The notes under the pieces: generated by a model
Databases searched by the model: none
Told to the model about the DNA's origin: nothing
What the model saw: the letters and a program-made list of their open reading frames with translations, nothing else
Virus record (IMG/VR): IMGVR_UViG_3300036772_000271
Location: 1 to 64,000 of that record
DNA: 64,000 bases
Direction: 5' to 3' (one strand)
Source of the DNA: a virus
In this document: piece by piece, positions 56,114 through 63,705 of the stretch
Numbering within the stretch: position 1 is the stretch's first letter
Layout of the letters: the number at the start of each line of letters is the position of its first letter
Made by a program: the position numbers and the translations under genes

Positions 56114-56690
56114 GAAGATCGTCCACGGTGCGCACGCCGTTGGTCAGGTCATGCCCGAACCGCTCGAGCTCGACGTCGAACATGCCGGGCACCTCGGTCT
56201 CGATGAACGCGGCGGCCCGCGCGAACGGGTGCTGGCCGGTGGTGCCGGGGTGGTGCAGCGCGCCGCGGAACGTGACGCCATCCCGGCCTGGGAAGCGCAG
56301 CGCAGCGCGCTTCTTCGGCTGGCCGGGCGCGCGCGCCTCGTTTTCTGCCGCGACGCGCGCCTCGTGCTCGAGCGTCGGCCTGATCTCGTGCGGCCGGGTG
56401 TTCCACTCGATGTACGGGAAGATCGGGTCCTCGGTGAACGCGCGTTTCTCCCAGCCGCGGCCGCCGGTCGAGACGTGCTGGCGAACGTCGCCCTCCATGA
56501 TCGACTCCCTGGCCGTCCCGCGCGGCCGCAGGCGGGGCAGGCCGAGCGTCGGCGACGTGTCGATCGGGGTGCGCACCCGCGTCGCTTCCGCGAGGCGGCT
56601 GCCGCCCTTGTCGGTCATCGCCCGGCCGGCGACGGTCACGGCGCGCGGGTCGACCATGTCCTCGAGCTGCTGATCGCAGACGAATCCCAC
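56103..56690 (-). CDS. Neck/tail completion protein
   Basis: 195 residues from GTG 56690 (VGFVCDQQLEDMVDP). LAEATRVRTPIDTSPTLGLP and later RGWEKRAFTEDPIFPYIEWN, with RFPGRDGVTFRGALHHPGTT, suggest an HK97 gp10-like completion protein. Its place between connector and sheath genes agrees. Confidence 0.65.
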   Translation of the reverse strand: MGFVCDQQLEDMVDPRAVTVAGRAMTDKGGSRLAEATRVRTPIDTSPTLGLPRLRPRGTARESIMEGDVRQHVSTGGRGWEKRAFTEDPIFPYIEWNTRPHEIRPTLEHEARVAAENEARAPGQPKKRAALRFPGRDGVTFRGALHHPGTTGQHPFARAAAFIETEVPGMFDVELERFGHDLTNGVRTVDDLLAF

Positions 56691-56693
56691 GGC

Positions 56694-56819
56694 CTACTCG
56701 ACCTCCGACAGACGCCAGCCACCGCCGCCAACTGGCCGCCACAGGAACGCGATCAGGCCGCGTGCACCGAAGATCGGGCGGTACTCGAGCGTGATCGTCA
56801 CGCGGTGCTCGCCGGCCAT
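56694..56819 (-). CDS. Very small protein (41 aa)
   Basis: ATG 56819 to TAG 56694: MAGEHRVTITLEYRPIFGAR followed by a GLIAFLWRPVGGGGW hydrophobic end. TGATG junction with the preceding gene. Possibly a small neck protein. Confidence 0.55.
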   Translation of the reverse strand: MAGEHRVTITLEYRPIFGARGLIAFLWRPVGGGGWRLSEVE

Positions 56820-57181
56820 CAGACCTGCCTCCAGCGGTGCCCCTCGTCGAGATAGCCGTGCCAGCCGTCGGAGGCGCCCTTCGACGGATCGTCAGGGTGC
56901 GACCGGCGATCGCTGATCGACTCGCGGATCTCGAGGCTGCCGTCCGCGCACTCCCGGAAGACGTGCGGCGGGCTCGTGACGTGCTGAACCCCACGGCCAT
57001 GAGGCGGCGTGTCGGGATTCCGGGCGTTCGGCTTCATGAAGAACACCGCGGCCAGCTCGCCGGTGTAGCCAATGATCGGCCCGCAGTAGTCGCCGGGCCG
57101 AATGTCGTCCCACCAGGCCTTCGGGATCTCGCCGTCGACGGTCGCGATCCGGCGGCCGACGAGCACGTCGCCAGCCGCCAT
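56819..57181 (-). CDS. Conserved hypothetical protein
   Basis: 120 residues from ATG 57181. The C-terminal half (TSPPHVFRECADGSLEIRES, then GWHGYLDEGHRWRQV) is a highly conserved pattern that I recall from other actinobacterial phages and host genes, with His, Glu and Asp residues that could bind a metal. Function not established. Lies unexpectedly among neck genes. Confidence 0.7.
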   Translation of the reverse strand: MAAGDVLVGRRIATVDGEIPKAWWDDIRPGDYCGPIIGYTGELAAVFFMKPNARNPDTPPHGRGVQHVTSPPHVFRECADGSLEIRESISDRRSHPDDPSKGASDGWHGYLDEGHRWRQV

Positions 57182-57558
57182 CAGGAGCGGTCCTTCACGA
57201 CGTCGCCGAACAGGTAATAGCCGAGTAGGTCGTCGCCGTTCGTCAGGACCTCCGGCTCACCGCTCAGCTGAATGACCGGGTTCCCCAGGATCGGGCAGTC
57301 CGTCTCCAGCACCATGCTCGCCGTCGGCCTCGCGTAGTCCAGGCCGTCCTCGTCGGAGTCGTCGAGCAGAATTTCGTAGCCGCGATCGACGCGCGCCTCC
57401 GTCGACCCCGACCTCGGCCGCGCCTTCGCCGCTACCGACCCGCGCTCCATGACTCGCGCGTCGATCCACGGCCCGACCGTCGGCGCTGAGTCGTAGGCGC
57501 CCTGCGCGCTGCGCGTGCCGGTCCTGGCGAACCCGACAAACCGCGCCCGGTGAATCAG
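57181..57558 (-). CDS. Head-tail connector-region protein; start uncertain (ATG 57450 or non-AUG near 57558)
   Basis: From ATG 57450 the product has 89 residues (MERGSVAAKARPRSG ... GYYLFGDVVKDRS). The same frame is open and strongly G/C at third positions up to 57558, giving HRARFVGFARTGTRSAQGAY and TVGPWIDARV, which look like the missing N-terminus of a stopper/connector protein. No ATG, GTG or TTG exists in that stretch; CTG (57558) or ATT (57555) would be needed. The longer form is reported as more likely. Confidence 0.6.
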   Translation of the reverse strand: MIHRARFVGFARTGTRSAQGAYDSAPTVGPWIDARVMERGSVAAKARPRSGSTEARVDRGYEILLDDSDEDGLDYARPTASMVLETDCPILGNPVIQLSGEPEVLTNGDDLLGYYLFGDVVKDRS

Positions 57559-57580
57559 GCCGGAAAGAACGACTCAGCCC

Positions 57581-58231
57581 TCACCACGGCCACGAGCCCG
57601 GCCAGCCGAGCTCGATGCCATCGCCCCACGCCGCATCCGGGAACGCCCCGCCGAAGTCGTCACCGAACCGCCCCGGTGTCAAGCTCACCGCTGGCGCAGA
57701 GATCCCGGACAGCCGGTACCGCCAGTAGTCGTACGCCACCGGCGTCATCAGCAGATACAGCAGGTCCGACAGCTCCCGCCACTGATTCACCAGCGGATTC
57801 TCGACCGACCCGCGGGACTTCAAGATGTCCTGCGCTGCGCGGCGCCGCTCGCTGTAGCTGCCGGCCGTGAACGAGTCGATGTAGTCCTGCAACACCGTCG
57901 CGTTGATGTGGCTCTTCGACGTCTGCGCCATCCGCTGAATCGTCGCCAGCATCACGGCTTCCTCAGCGAGCGGCACGAGATTCGGCGCCGGCGACCCGCT
58001 CGCCGGCGGCCCGCTCTCGATCGACGCGAGATCCCCCGTCACACCGGGCGCCTCGATACTGGCCAACGGCCGCCACGTCGTGTTCTCGATGTACCCGATC
58101 GACCAGTCGACGCGCTTCTGCAACGGGTCGGCCGCCGGCGGCGCCGGCGCGGTCGCCGGCCACCCGAGCTTCGCCCACGGCAGATCTGGCGGCATCCAGG
58201 CCCGCACGTCGGCGGCGGTCGGCAGGTCCAT
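57581..58231 (-). CDS. Head-tail connector-like protein
   Basis: 216 residues from ATG 58231. A helical N-terminus (DLPTAADVRAWMPPDLPWAK) and many Trp/Pro residues; MAQTSKSHINATVLQDYIDS is the most regular helix. Position between the head genes and the completion genes is that of gp6/gp15-type connectors, though length is above theirs. Operator 14 bp upstream, with TAGCCT seven bases before ATG. Confidence 0.6.
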   Translation of the reverse strand: MDLPTAADVRAWMPPDLPWAKLGWPATAPAPPAADPLQKRVDWSIGYIENTTWRPLASIEAPGVTGDLASIESGPPASGSPAPNLVPLAEEAVMLATIQRMAQTSKSHINATVLQDYIDSFTAGSYSERRRAAQDILKSRGSVENPLVNQWRELSDLLYLLMTPVAYDYWRYRLSGISAPAVSLTPGRFGDDFGGAFPDAAWGDGIELGWPGSWPW

Positions 58232-58245
58232 GCCTTTCAGGCTAA

Positions 58246-58260
58246 GCGACCATCGGTAGC
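58246..58260. promoter_or_regulatory. Operator palindrome GCGACCATCGGTAGC
   Basis: Copy 14 bp upstream of ATG 58231 and 15 bp past the hairpin terminator of the head unit. The coding strand continues into TAGCCT, seven bases before ATG, a leaderless-type promoter. Confidence 0.75.
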
Positions 58261-58275
58261 GCACGTCCACAACGA

Positions 58276-58303
58276 CAAGAGCCCCACCGAAGCGGGGCTC
58301 TTG
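58276..58303 (-). terminator. Rho-independent terminator of head operon
   Basis: Perfect 10-bp stem (CAAGAGCCCC / GGGGCTCTTG) with an 8-nt loop, 54 bp after the stop at 58358, followed on the minus strand by a T-containing stretch. A second small CCCGGG repeat (58306-58325) and a GGGGG/CCCCC repeat (58334-58347) lie between it and the gene. Confidence 0.8.
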
Positions 58304-58357
58304 CGCCCGGGCTGCTGCTCCCGGGTATCTCTGGGGGGTATGCCCCCGATGGTAGCT

Positions 58358-59131
58358 CTACGCGACGCCGGCGTCTTCCGCCGCGGCCTGCGCCTCCGCG
58401 GCAGCCGCGTTGCCCGGCGTGAAGTTCATGACGCTCGCCCGCGCCCGGTCCCCGCGCGTCGCCTGCTCGAATGCCTGGATCGCCGCGGCACGCTCCGGGT
58501 GCGCCTCCATCTGCTTCACCAGGTCGCGGGCACCGATTCCCGCCATCGCCGCGAACGGGTCCGCCGGGCCCGCGGGCGGCGCCGACTGCGCCTCGGCGAG
58601 CTGCGCCTCGGCGGCGCGCCGCGCCTCACGTTCGTGCTCGGCCGCGGCCAGCGCCGAGCGCAACGCCTGGCTGTCCTGCGCGGCCGGGGCGGCGTCGGCC
58701 TTGAGCTTCTGCGCCTCGAGATGGTCGCGGGCGGCCGGCGACCGCATGATGCTCGTCCGCTGCGACACATGGCCGTCGCTCGACGTCGACCCGAGATCGC
58801 TGTACGGGAACGCGCCCTTCACGACGTCACCCGTCTCGTCGATGAACGCGTAGGTGACCCACGCGTCGCTCGGGCGGCGCTTGCCGCCACGGACCATGAC
58901 CTGGAAACCGCTCTCCCGGCCCGCGCCAGCGAGATCCGCTGCGGCGGCACGATGCTCGTCGGTCAGCGCGGCCGTCAGGTCCGCGTTCTCGGGCCGTTCC
59001 TGCGCCGCGATCTGCTCCGGCGAGTAGTGGTAGTCGAGCGTCGCGACGAGCTTCTCGCCATTCGCCGCGACCCCGGCGGAGCCGATCAGATCGGCCGCCC
59101 GGAAGGTGCCCTCGTCCGTACGTGTTGGCAT
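58358..59131 (-). CDS. Head-region hypothetical protein
   Basis: 257 residues from ATG 59131. The first ~125 residues have a beta-rich portion (YAFIDETGDVVKGAFPYSDL); the rest is a long Ala/Glu/Arg-rich helix (SALAAAEHEREARRAAEAQL) and a Gly/Ala end. It follows the major capsid gene and ends the head unit at the terminator. Could be a neck or internal head protein; the family is not recognised. Confidence 0.65.
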   Translation of the reverse strand: MPTRTDEGTFRAADLIGSAGVAANGEKLVATLDYHYSPEQIAAQERPENADLTAALTDEHRAAAADLAGAGRESGFQVMVRGGKRRPSDAWVTYAFIDETGDVVKGAFPYSDLGSTSSDGHVSQRTSIMRSPAARDHLEAQKLKADAAPAAQDSQALRSALAAAEHEREARRAAEAQLAEAQSAPPAGPADPFAAMAGIGARDLVKQMEAHPERAAAIQAFEQATRGDRARASVMNFTPGNAAAAEAQAAAEDAGVA

Positions 59132-59151
59132 GAGTCAGGCCCTCCTCAGGG

Positions 59152-60276
59152 TCACGGAACAGCGAGCTTGTAGCAGCTCAGGGGCTCGACGACGGACACG
59201 CCGATGTCGTGGCGCGTCTTGTACTCGATCGTGTCGCCGTGGAAGCTGTACGGGTCGTGCCCCGACCCGTTGCTGTTGGCGAGGTGCATCACCGTCGCGT
59301 CGGCCATCCCCAGGAACGGCGTCTTCTGGCCGTCAAGGTACGCCACGACGACCGCCGGGTTGATGTTCGGGTCGGCGAAGAAGTGGACGTCGTTCGCGTC
59401 CGGGAACCACGGGTCGATGATGATGCCCTCGGGCGGGATGATGTCGGCGTCCGCGATCGGGTTCATCGTGCCGCGCCCGAACTGCGACGTGGTCTCCGGC
59501 GTCGTGCGGCCCGTCTGGATCTGGAGCTCCTGCGACCTGACGATCTGCCGCAGCCTGAGCGCCTGCCGGTCGTTCTGCACGACGGCCGTCTTCAGCTTCG
59601 TGCGGATCGGCCGGTTGTCGGGGTCGCGCCTGGTGCGCAGCCACACCGCGGCGTCGATCAGCGTGTCCTCCGACAGCACGTCGACGACGAGGTTGCCGCG
59701 GCCGGCGTTGAACAGCGACAGGCCGTCCGGGGCGAGCGGGTTCGCGACGATCATCGCGACGATCATCCGGGTGACGAAGTCGGCCATCGCCTGCCCGATG
59801 TCGTTCGGGTTGCGCTCCACGATCTTCTCGATGCCGTTCGACCGCAGCAACTTCCTGGTCATCGCGTAGCTGCCGCCGTACGTGTCGACGACGATCGCCG
59901 CCTCCGGCCGGAACGTGCGCCGCAGACCCGGGTACTCGCCGAGCTCGCCGACGTACCCGATGCCCGTCAGGCCGTTGATGCCCTTGATCCGGACCTCGTC
60001 GAAGCTGTTGACCGACTCCACGCCGGTGTACATCTCGTACTGCGACTGGACGAACTCGTAGCCCTGGTAAAACGACGCCTGGATCGGCTCCCACATGAAC
60101 GTCGCGAAGTCAGCCTTCGAGTCCGGCGAACCCTCGAGCAACGCCAGGTCCATCTGCTTGCCGGTGCGCGGATTGATGCCGGCCTCGATCAGCGCCTTCC
60201 GCTCCGCTGCCCAGTCGTAGTAGACCTCGAAGGTCTCGACGGGGCCGCCCCAGAGCCCGTGATTCAGTCGTCCCAT
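59152..60276 (-). CDS. Major capsid protein
   Basis: 374 residues from ATG 60276. EVYYDWAAERKALIEAGINP, then KADFATFMWEPIQASFYQGY, VVDTYGGSYAMTRKLLRSNG, and the C-terminal NPAVVVAYLDGQKTPFLGMA form the long capsid protein type seen in several actinobacterial contractile-tail phages; the HK97 fold is expected. Encoded directly after the protease and decoration genes, the standard order. Confidence 0.87.
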   Translation of the reverse strand: MGRLNHGLWGGPVETFEVYYDWAAERKALIEAGINPRTGKQMDLALLEGSPDSKADFATFMWEPIQASFYQGYEFVQSQYEMYTGVESVNSFDEVRIKGINGLTGIGYVGELGEYPGLRRTFRPEAAIVVDTYGGSYAMTRKLLRSNGIEKIVERNPNDIGQAMADFVTRMIVAMIVANPLAPDGLSLFNAGRGNLVVDVLSEDTLIDAAVWLRTRRDPDNRPIRTKLKTAVVQNDRQALRLRQIVRSQELQIQTGRTTPETTSQFGRGTMNPIADADIIPPEGIIIDPWFPDANDVHFFADPNINPAVVVAYLDGQKTPFLGMADATVMHLANSNGSGHDPYSFHGDTIEYKTRHDIGVSVVEPLSCYKLAVP

Positions 60277-60287
60277 GTCGGTCCTCC

Positions 60288-60671
60288 TCAGACCTTCTGC
60301 TCGAGGTTGATGCGGACGCTGTCGGCGCCGGTGCCCCGCTCGCCCGGAAGGCTTGAGACGCGGCCGAGGATCTGCAAGCCGGTGCCGGCCGCGGTCGCGA
60401 GCGCGTTCGTGGTCGTGTTGATCCAGACCAGCGCGCCCTTCGCGATCCCGGGCAGCGACGCTGAGGGGGCGCGGACGACCTTGCCGATCAGCAGCGTGTA
60501 GGCCTCGCCGACCGCGATGATGTTGCGGTTGGCGCGTGGCGTGTCCGCGGCCGGTGTCGCCGTCTTCACGGCCTCCCCAACGAACCCGTTGTCTGCGGCG
60601 AGATCTCCGTGCGTCAGCTGCGCGTGCGCGACGACGTAGGCGACCTTGCCCGGCTCTGCGTTGTAAGGCAT
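60288..60671 (-). CDS. Head decoration protein (DUF2190-like)
   Basis: 127 residues from ATG 60671. VVAHAQLTHGDLAADNGFVG, EAYTLLIGKVVRAPSASLPG and AKGALVWINTTTNALATAAG match the small beta-rich DUF2190/decoration proteins that cap the capsid. Sits between protease and major capsid genes as usual. Confidence 0.8.
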   Translation of the reverse strand: MPYNAEPGKVAYVVAHAQLTHGDLAADNGFVGEAVKTATPAADTPRANRNIIAVGEAYTLLIGKVVRAPSASLPGIAKGALVWINTTTNALATAAGTGLQILGRVSSLPGERGTGADSVRINLEQKV

Positions 60672-60682
60672 CTCGGTCCCCT

Positions 60683-62029
60683 CTAGTCCGTCTTGGCTGG
60701 CGTGTGGGCGCCGAACAGCGCCGGGTTGAGGCCCTTCGACTTGACCTTCGCGGCCCAGCCGGAGCCCTCCCCACCGAACTGGTGGGCGGTGGACGTCGTC
60801 TGCGCATCGGCACCGGGCCCACTGGACCACGGGACGCTCGGCGCGGCTTCGGCGAGCATCGCGCGCAGACCGGCGGCGTCCGCGTCGATCGACTCCTTCA
60901 GCGCCGCCTTCGCGCTCATCTTCGTGCCGCACGTCTCGCACTTCCCGGCCTTCATCGGCATCTTCTTCTTGCAGCCGACGCAGTAGCCATCTTCGTCGTC
61001 GTCCGCGTCGGCCGCCGCTTCGATCAGCGCGAGCCCGGGGCCCGCGAGCGTGCCGTCGGCCTGCTCGACGAGGCTGTACGTCGCGTGCAGGTGCGCCTTC
61101 GCCGCCGTGTTGAGCTTGAGACCGTCGATGTGGTCGCGCGCCGCGCTGGCGAGCGACCGCAGCAGGTGCTCGTGGCCGAGCTCGGCACGGATCGACTCGC
61201 GCAGCTCCATCTCGCGGGCCGTCAGTGCGTCGGGCAGCGCCGCGGCGATGCCCGAGTTGATCTGCCGGCCGATGAAGGTGGTGACCTCGTCGGACTGGAG
61301 GGCCTCCTGAAGATTCATGTCGTCTGCGCCTCCGAGGACGTTGGGTCGATGCTCTTGCAGCCACTCGAGCAGGTCCGCGTCCGCGATCGTGTCGGGGATT
61401 GTGAGACCGTCGGTAGCACTGCCCTGATCGTAGATTGACTCCACGAGCGAAAGCACATGGCCGCCCGCGCCGGCGGCCGTGACGAGGTCGAAGCTGGAGT
61501 TCTCCGGGTCGTCCTCGATGCCCTCGACGAGCATCCCCGGCGTGCCGTCCTTCCGCTTCTGCGGCCGCAGCCCGGTCGCCTGTGCCTTGATGCTGAGCTT
61601 GAGCTGGCGCGGTATGCGGCGCACCATTTCCTCGACCTGGGTGCTGGCTGGCATGAACTTGCCGACGACCGCCCCGGCCTCGTACCCGTACTTCGCGTCG
61701 TCGGGGGTGGTGTACGTCGGGTCCCACGTCGTTTCGCGCAGCTCGCCGGCGAGCTCGTTCGGGCCGCGCCGCATCTTCGCTGCGGCCCGGCGGACGCGCG
61801 GGTCCTCGTGGTTCATGTAGCTCGCCCACCCGGAGTACATCGGGGCGGTCGCTTCGAGGACGTCGCGGGTGTAGATCCGGGCGCCCGGACCGCGGCCGTC
61901 GCAGGGCCGGATCAGCGCAACGTTGACGGTGCCGTCCGCGTTGAACGGGCCGTCGCCGGCCGGGTCCGTCGATTCGATGAGGTCCAGCGGGTGCGCGTCA
62001 CGGATCAGCAGGTCGGAAGGTGCAGTCAT
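60683..62029 (-). CDS. Prohead protease/scaffold with internal zinc ribbon
   Basis: 448 residues from ATG 62029. Residues ~1-170 look like a capsid maturation protease: ARIYTRDVLEATAPMYSGWA, MNHEDPRVR (His) and PENSSFDLVTAAGAGGHVLS (Ser). The middle is a helical, acidic scaffold-like region. A CVGCKKKMPMKAGKCETCG zinc ribbon near residues 375-395 is an unusual insertion. The protein ends in a short Lys/Pro-rich tail. Two operators lie upstream and one internal near-consensus copy at 61403. Confidence 0.8.
   Translation of the reverse strand: MTAPSDLLIRDAHPLDLIESTDPAGDGPFNADGTVNVALIRPCDGRGPGARIYTRDVLEATAPMYSGWASYMNHEDPRVRRAAAKMRRGPNELAGELRETTWDPTYTTPDDAKYGYEAGAVVGKFMPASTQVEEMVRRIPRQLKLSIKAQATGLRPQKRKDGTPGMLVEGIEDDPENSSFDLVTAAGAGGHVLSLVESIYDQGSATDGLTIPDTIADADLLEWLQEHRPNVLGGADDMNLQEALQSDEVTTFIGRQINSGIAAALPDALTAREMELRESIRAELGHEHLLRSLASAARDHIDGLKLNTAAKAHLHATYSLVEQADGTLAGPGLALIEAAADADDDEDGYCVGCKKKMPMKAGKCETCGTKMSAKAALKESIDADAAGLRAMLAEAAPSVPWSSGPGADAQTTSTAHQFGGEGSGWAAKVKSKGLNPALFGAHTPAKTD
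61403..61417. promoter_or_regulatory. Operator-like palindrome GAGACCGTCGGTAGC (within protease gene)
   Basis: Matches the dispersed consensus but lies in the middle of the protease gene with no downstream start nearby. It may be a chance match or an internal stoperator. Confidence 0.4.
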
Positions 62030-62043
62030 GGATCTGAGCGTAC

Positions 62044-62092
62044 GTGACCGTTGGTCGCGTAGGTCCATCCATGCTGCGTTACCGCTGGTCGC
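62044..62092. promoter_or_regulatory. Double operator upstream of protease gene
   Basis: GTGACCGTTGGTCGC (62044-62058) and GTTACCGCTGGTCGC (62078-62092), 19 bp apart, in the 84-bp gap upstream of ATG 62029. The coding strand has TACGCT seven bases before ATG, a leaderless-type promoter for the main head unit. Confidence 0.75.
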
Positions 62093-62113
62093 GCAGAGCC
62101 GGCCAGGGGTTGG

Positions 62114-62353
62114 TCACGCCGGTACGTTGCGGAACGTGACCGTCATCCACGTCTCGTCGTGCTCCTCGCTGACGACGGCCCAGCCGCGTGCGTCGGCGAG
62201 GCGGAGCACCATCTCGGCGTTCGCGATGTGGATCGTCTCGGTGACGCGGCCGGCATCGCCACGCAGCTGCTCCCAGAGCCGGCCGATCTCAACACCGCGC
62301 GCGAACTCCGGGTCGTCCGTGTCGAACGCGACGGCGAGAGCGTGCTCGGCCAT
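62114..62353 (-). CDS. Small hypothetical protein
   Basis: 79 residues from ATG 62353 (MAEHALAVAFDTDDP). Alternating helix and strand (GRLWEQLRGDAGRVTETIHI; TWMTVTFRNVPA). Located between two head genes. No domain recognised. Confidence 0.65.
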   Translation of the reverse strand: MAEHALAVAFDTDDPEFARGVEIGRLWEQLRGDAGRVTETIHIANAEMVLRLADARGWAVVSEEHDETWMTVTFRNVPA

Positions 62354-62363
62354 CAGGATTCGG

Positions 62364-63431
62364 TCAGGTGCGCGTCGTCATCTTCGACACGGCGCGTTGA
62401 CCGGCCGTCATCTTCGGGCCGGGCACGTACGCCGCCGCCTTCTTCTTGCCGTGCGCGGCCTTCGCCGGCTCGGCGCTGGCCGTCGTGGGACGGCCGAGGT
62501 ATGCCTGGTCGGCGGCTGTCAGCGGCCCGACCGGCACGTTCGCCGCGTTCGACTGGCCGCGCAGCGCTGCCGCGGTCTGCGCGCCGACGATGCCGTCGAC
62601 GGTGAGGCCGTGCCGGCGCTGAAACGCGCGGACCACCGCCGTCGTCTTCGCGCCGAACTGGCCGTCGACGGCGGTCCCGCCGACGCGGCGCTGAATCGTC
62701 GCGACCTGGCCGCCGGACGCCCCAGCGGCAACCGTCGTCCATTTGCCGCCGCGGCCCCGCGGGTGCTTCGTCTCGGTGTAGCCGGCGCCGGCCGGTGCGC
62801 CGGAGCGTGTCTGAGCGGCGGCTCGCGGCACGCGAGCCACTCTGCGCACCCGTGAGCGCACGACTCCGGGGGTCTCGACGCATCGCAAGTCCCACTCCGC
62901 GAGGCGATCGCCACGGCTGCCGTCGTGCCAGGCCACGTCGTAGCGGTAGGTGCCGTCGACGGTGCTGACGTGCTCCGCGACGACCTCGCCGGCACGACCG
63001 AGCGCGCCACGGGCGTTCGCCGCTCGGACGTGCGCGCCGACCGTCGGTCGGACTGGGGCGTCCTCGCGCAGCAGAAGCGACAGGTCGCCGATCTCGTCGG
63101 CTGACAGTTCGGTCGCCAGCACGCCGACCGGCGCCTCCTTCAGTCCGCTCGCAGCGTGCGCCTGCGCCTTGACGCGCTCCCACTCGGCGATCGCCTTCGC
63201 CGCTCCGGCCTTCGTCTTGTCGCTGACGGCGTGCCCCTTGCCGTCGTGCCCCTCCGCCCAGTTCTGGACGATGCCGACGGCCAGGTGCACTGCCTCCGAC
63301 TCTGGGTGGCCCTCTTCGATGAGGTCGTTCGCGACGTGCTGGATGCCGGCAGGGAGCTGGAGTCCCTTGTGCTTCCAGAGGCCCTGTCCGGTGTGGCCGA
63401 CCTTCTCGTGAACGGACGAGCCGACGCCCAC
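62364..63431 (-). CDS. Virion protein with peptidoglycan-binding domain and YVPGPK tag
   Basis: 355 residues from ATG 63431. The N-terminal block GLQLPAGIQHVANDLIEEGH ... GIVQNWAEG with KTKAGAAKAIAEWERVKA is a helical unit I have seen next to phage portals. Then come an SH3-like part, and a PG_binding_1 domain near residues 245-295 (ATIQRRVGGTAVDGQFGAKT; FQRRHGLTVDGIVGAQTAAA). The C-terminus AYVPGPKMTAGQRAVSKMTT matches the hub protein's end (44912-46255). A wall-binding domain in a head-module protein is odd and may indicate a virion component reaching the tail or host wall. Confidence 0.75.
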   Translation of the reverse strand: MGVGSSVHEKVGHTGQGLWKHKGLQLPAGIQHVANDLIEEGHPESEAVHLAVGIVQNWAEGHDGKGHAVSDKTKAGAAKAIAEWERVKAQAHAASGLKEAPVGVLATELSADEIGDLSLLLREDAPVRPTVGAHVRAANARGALGRAGEVVAEHVSTVDGTYRYDVAWHDGSRGDRLAEWDLRCVETPGVVRSRVRRVARVPRAAAQTRSGAPAGAGYTETKHPRGRGGKWTTVAAGASGGQVATIQRRVGGTAVDGQFGAKTTAVVRAFQRRHGLTVDGIVGAQTAAALRGQSNAANVPVGPLTAADQAYLGRPTTASAEPAKAAHGKKKAAAYVPGPKMTAGQRAVSKMTTRT

Positions 63432-63435
63432 CGGC

Positions 63436-63705
63436 TCAGAACCCGGGGCTGGACTTCACGGCGAGCACGTCGACGACGGCCGTCGATCCGCTCACGCCGT
63501 AGATCGTGTCGCCGGCCATCGGTAGCACCATCGCGGCGCCGGCCAGCTTGATCGGCGGTCCCTGCCCGGCAACGACCGCCGGGCCGCCGAGCGTGACATC
63601 GGCGCCCGACTCGACGGCCAGGATCACCGTCTCGGGCGCCTCCAGCTGCGCGGCGTAGAGCAAGACCGGGGTGGTGCCGACGGTGAGGCGCGCGCTGTTG
63701 GCCAT
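63436..63705 (-). CDS. Small head-region beta protein
   Basis: 89 residues from ATG 63705 (MANSARLTVGTTPVL). Consists of regular beta strands (ETVILAVESGADVTLGG; AAMVLPMAGDTIYGVSG), like a small decoration or stopper protein. The operator palindrome abuts its start codon with no room for a Shine-Dalgarno; TACCGT lies seven bases before ATG. Confidence 0.68.
   Translation of the reverse strand: MANSARLTVGTTPVLLYAAQLEAPETVILAVESGADVTLGGPAVVAGQGPPIKLAGAAMVLPMAGDTIYGVSGSTAVVDVLAVKSSPGF

Noticed and set aside
58342-58356. Additional operator copy
   Set aside because: Only the right half (GGTAGC) matches; left half reads GCCCCC. Similar half-sites at 39583, 51418, 33843 and 63514 were also left out of the count.
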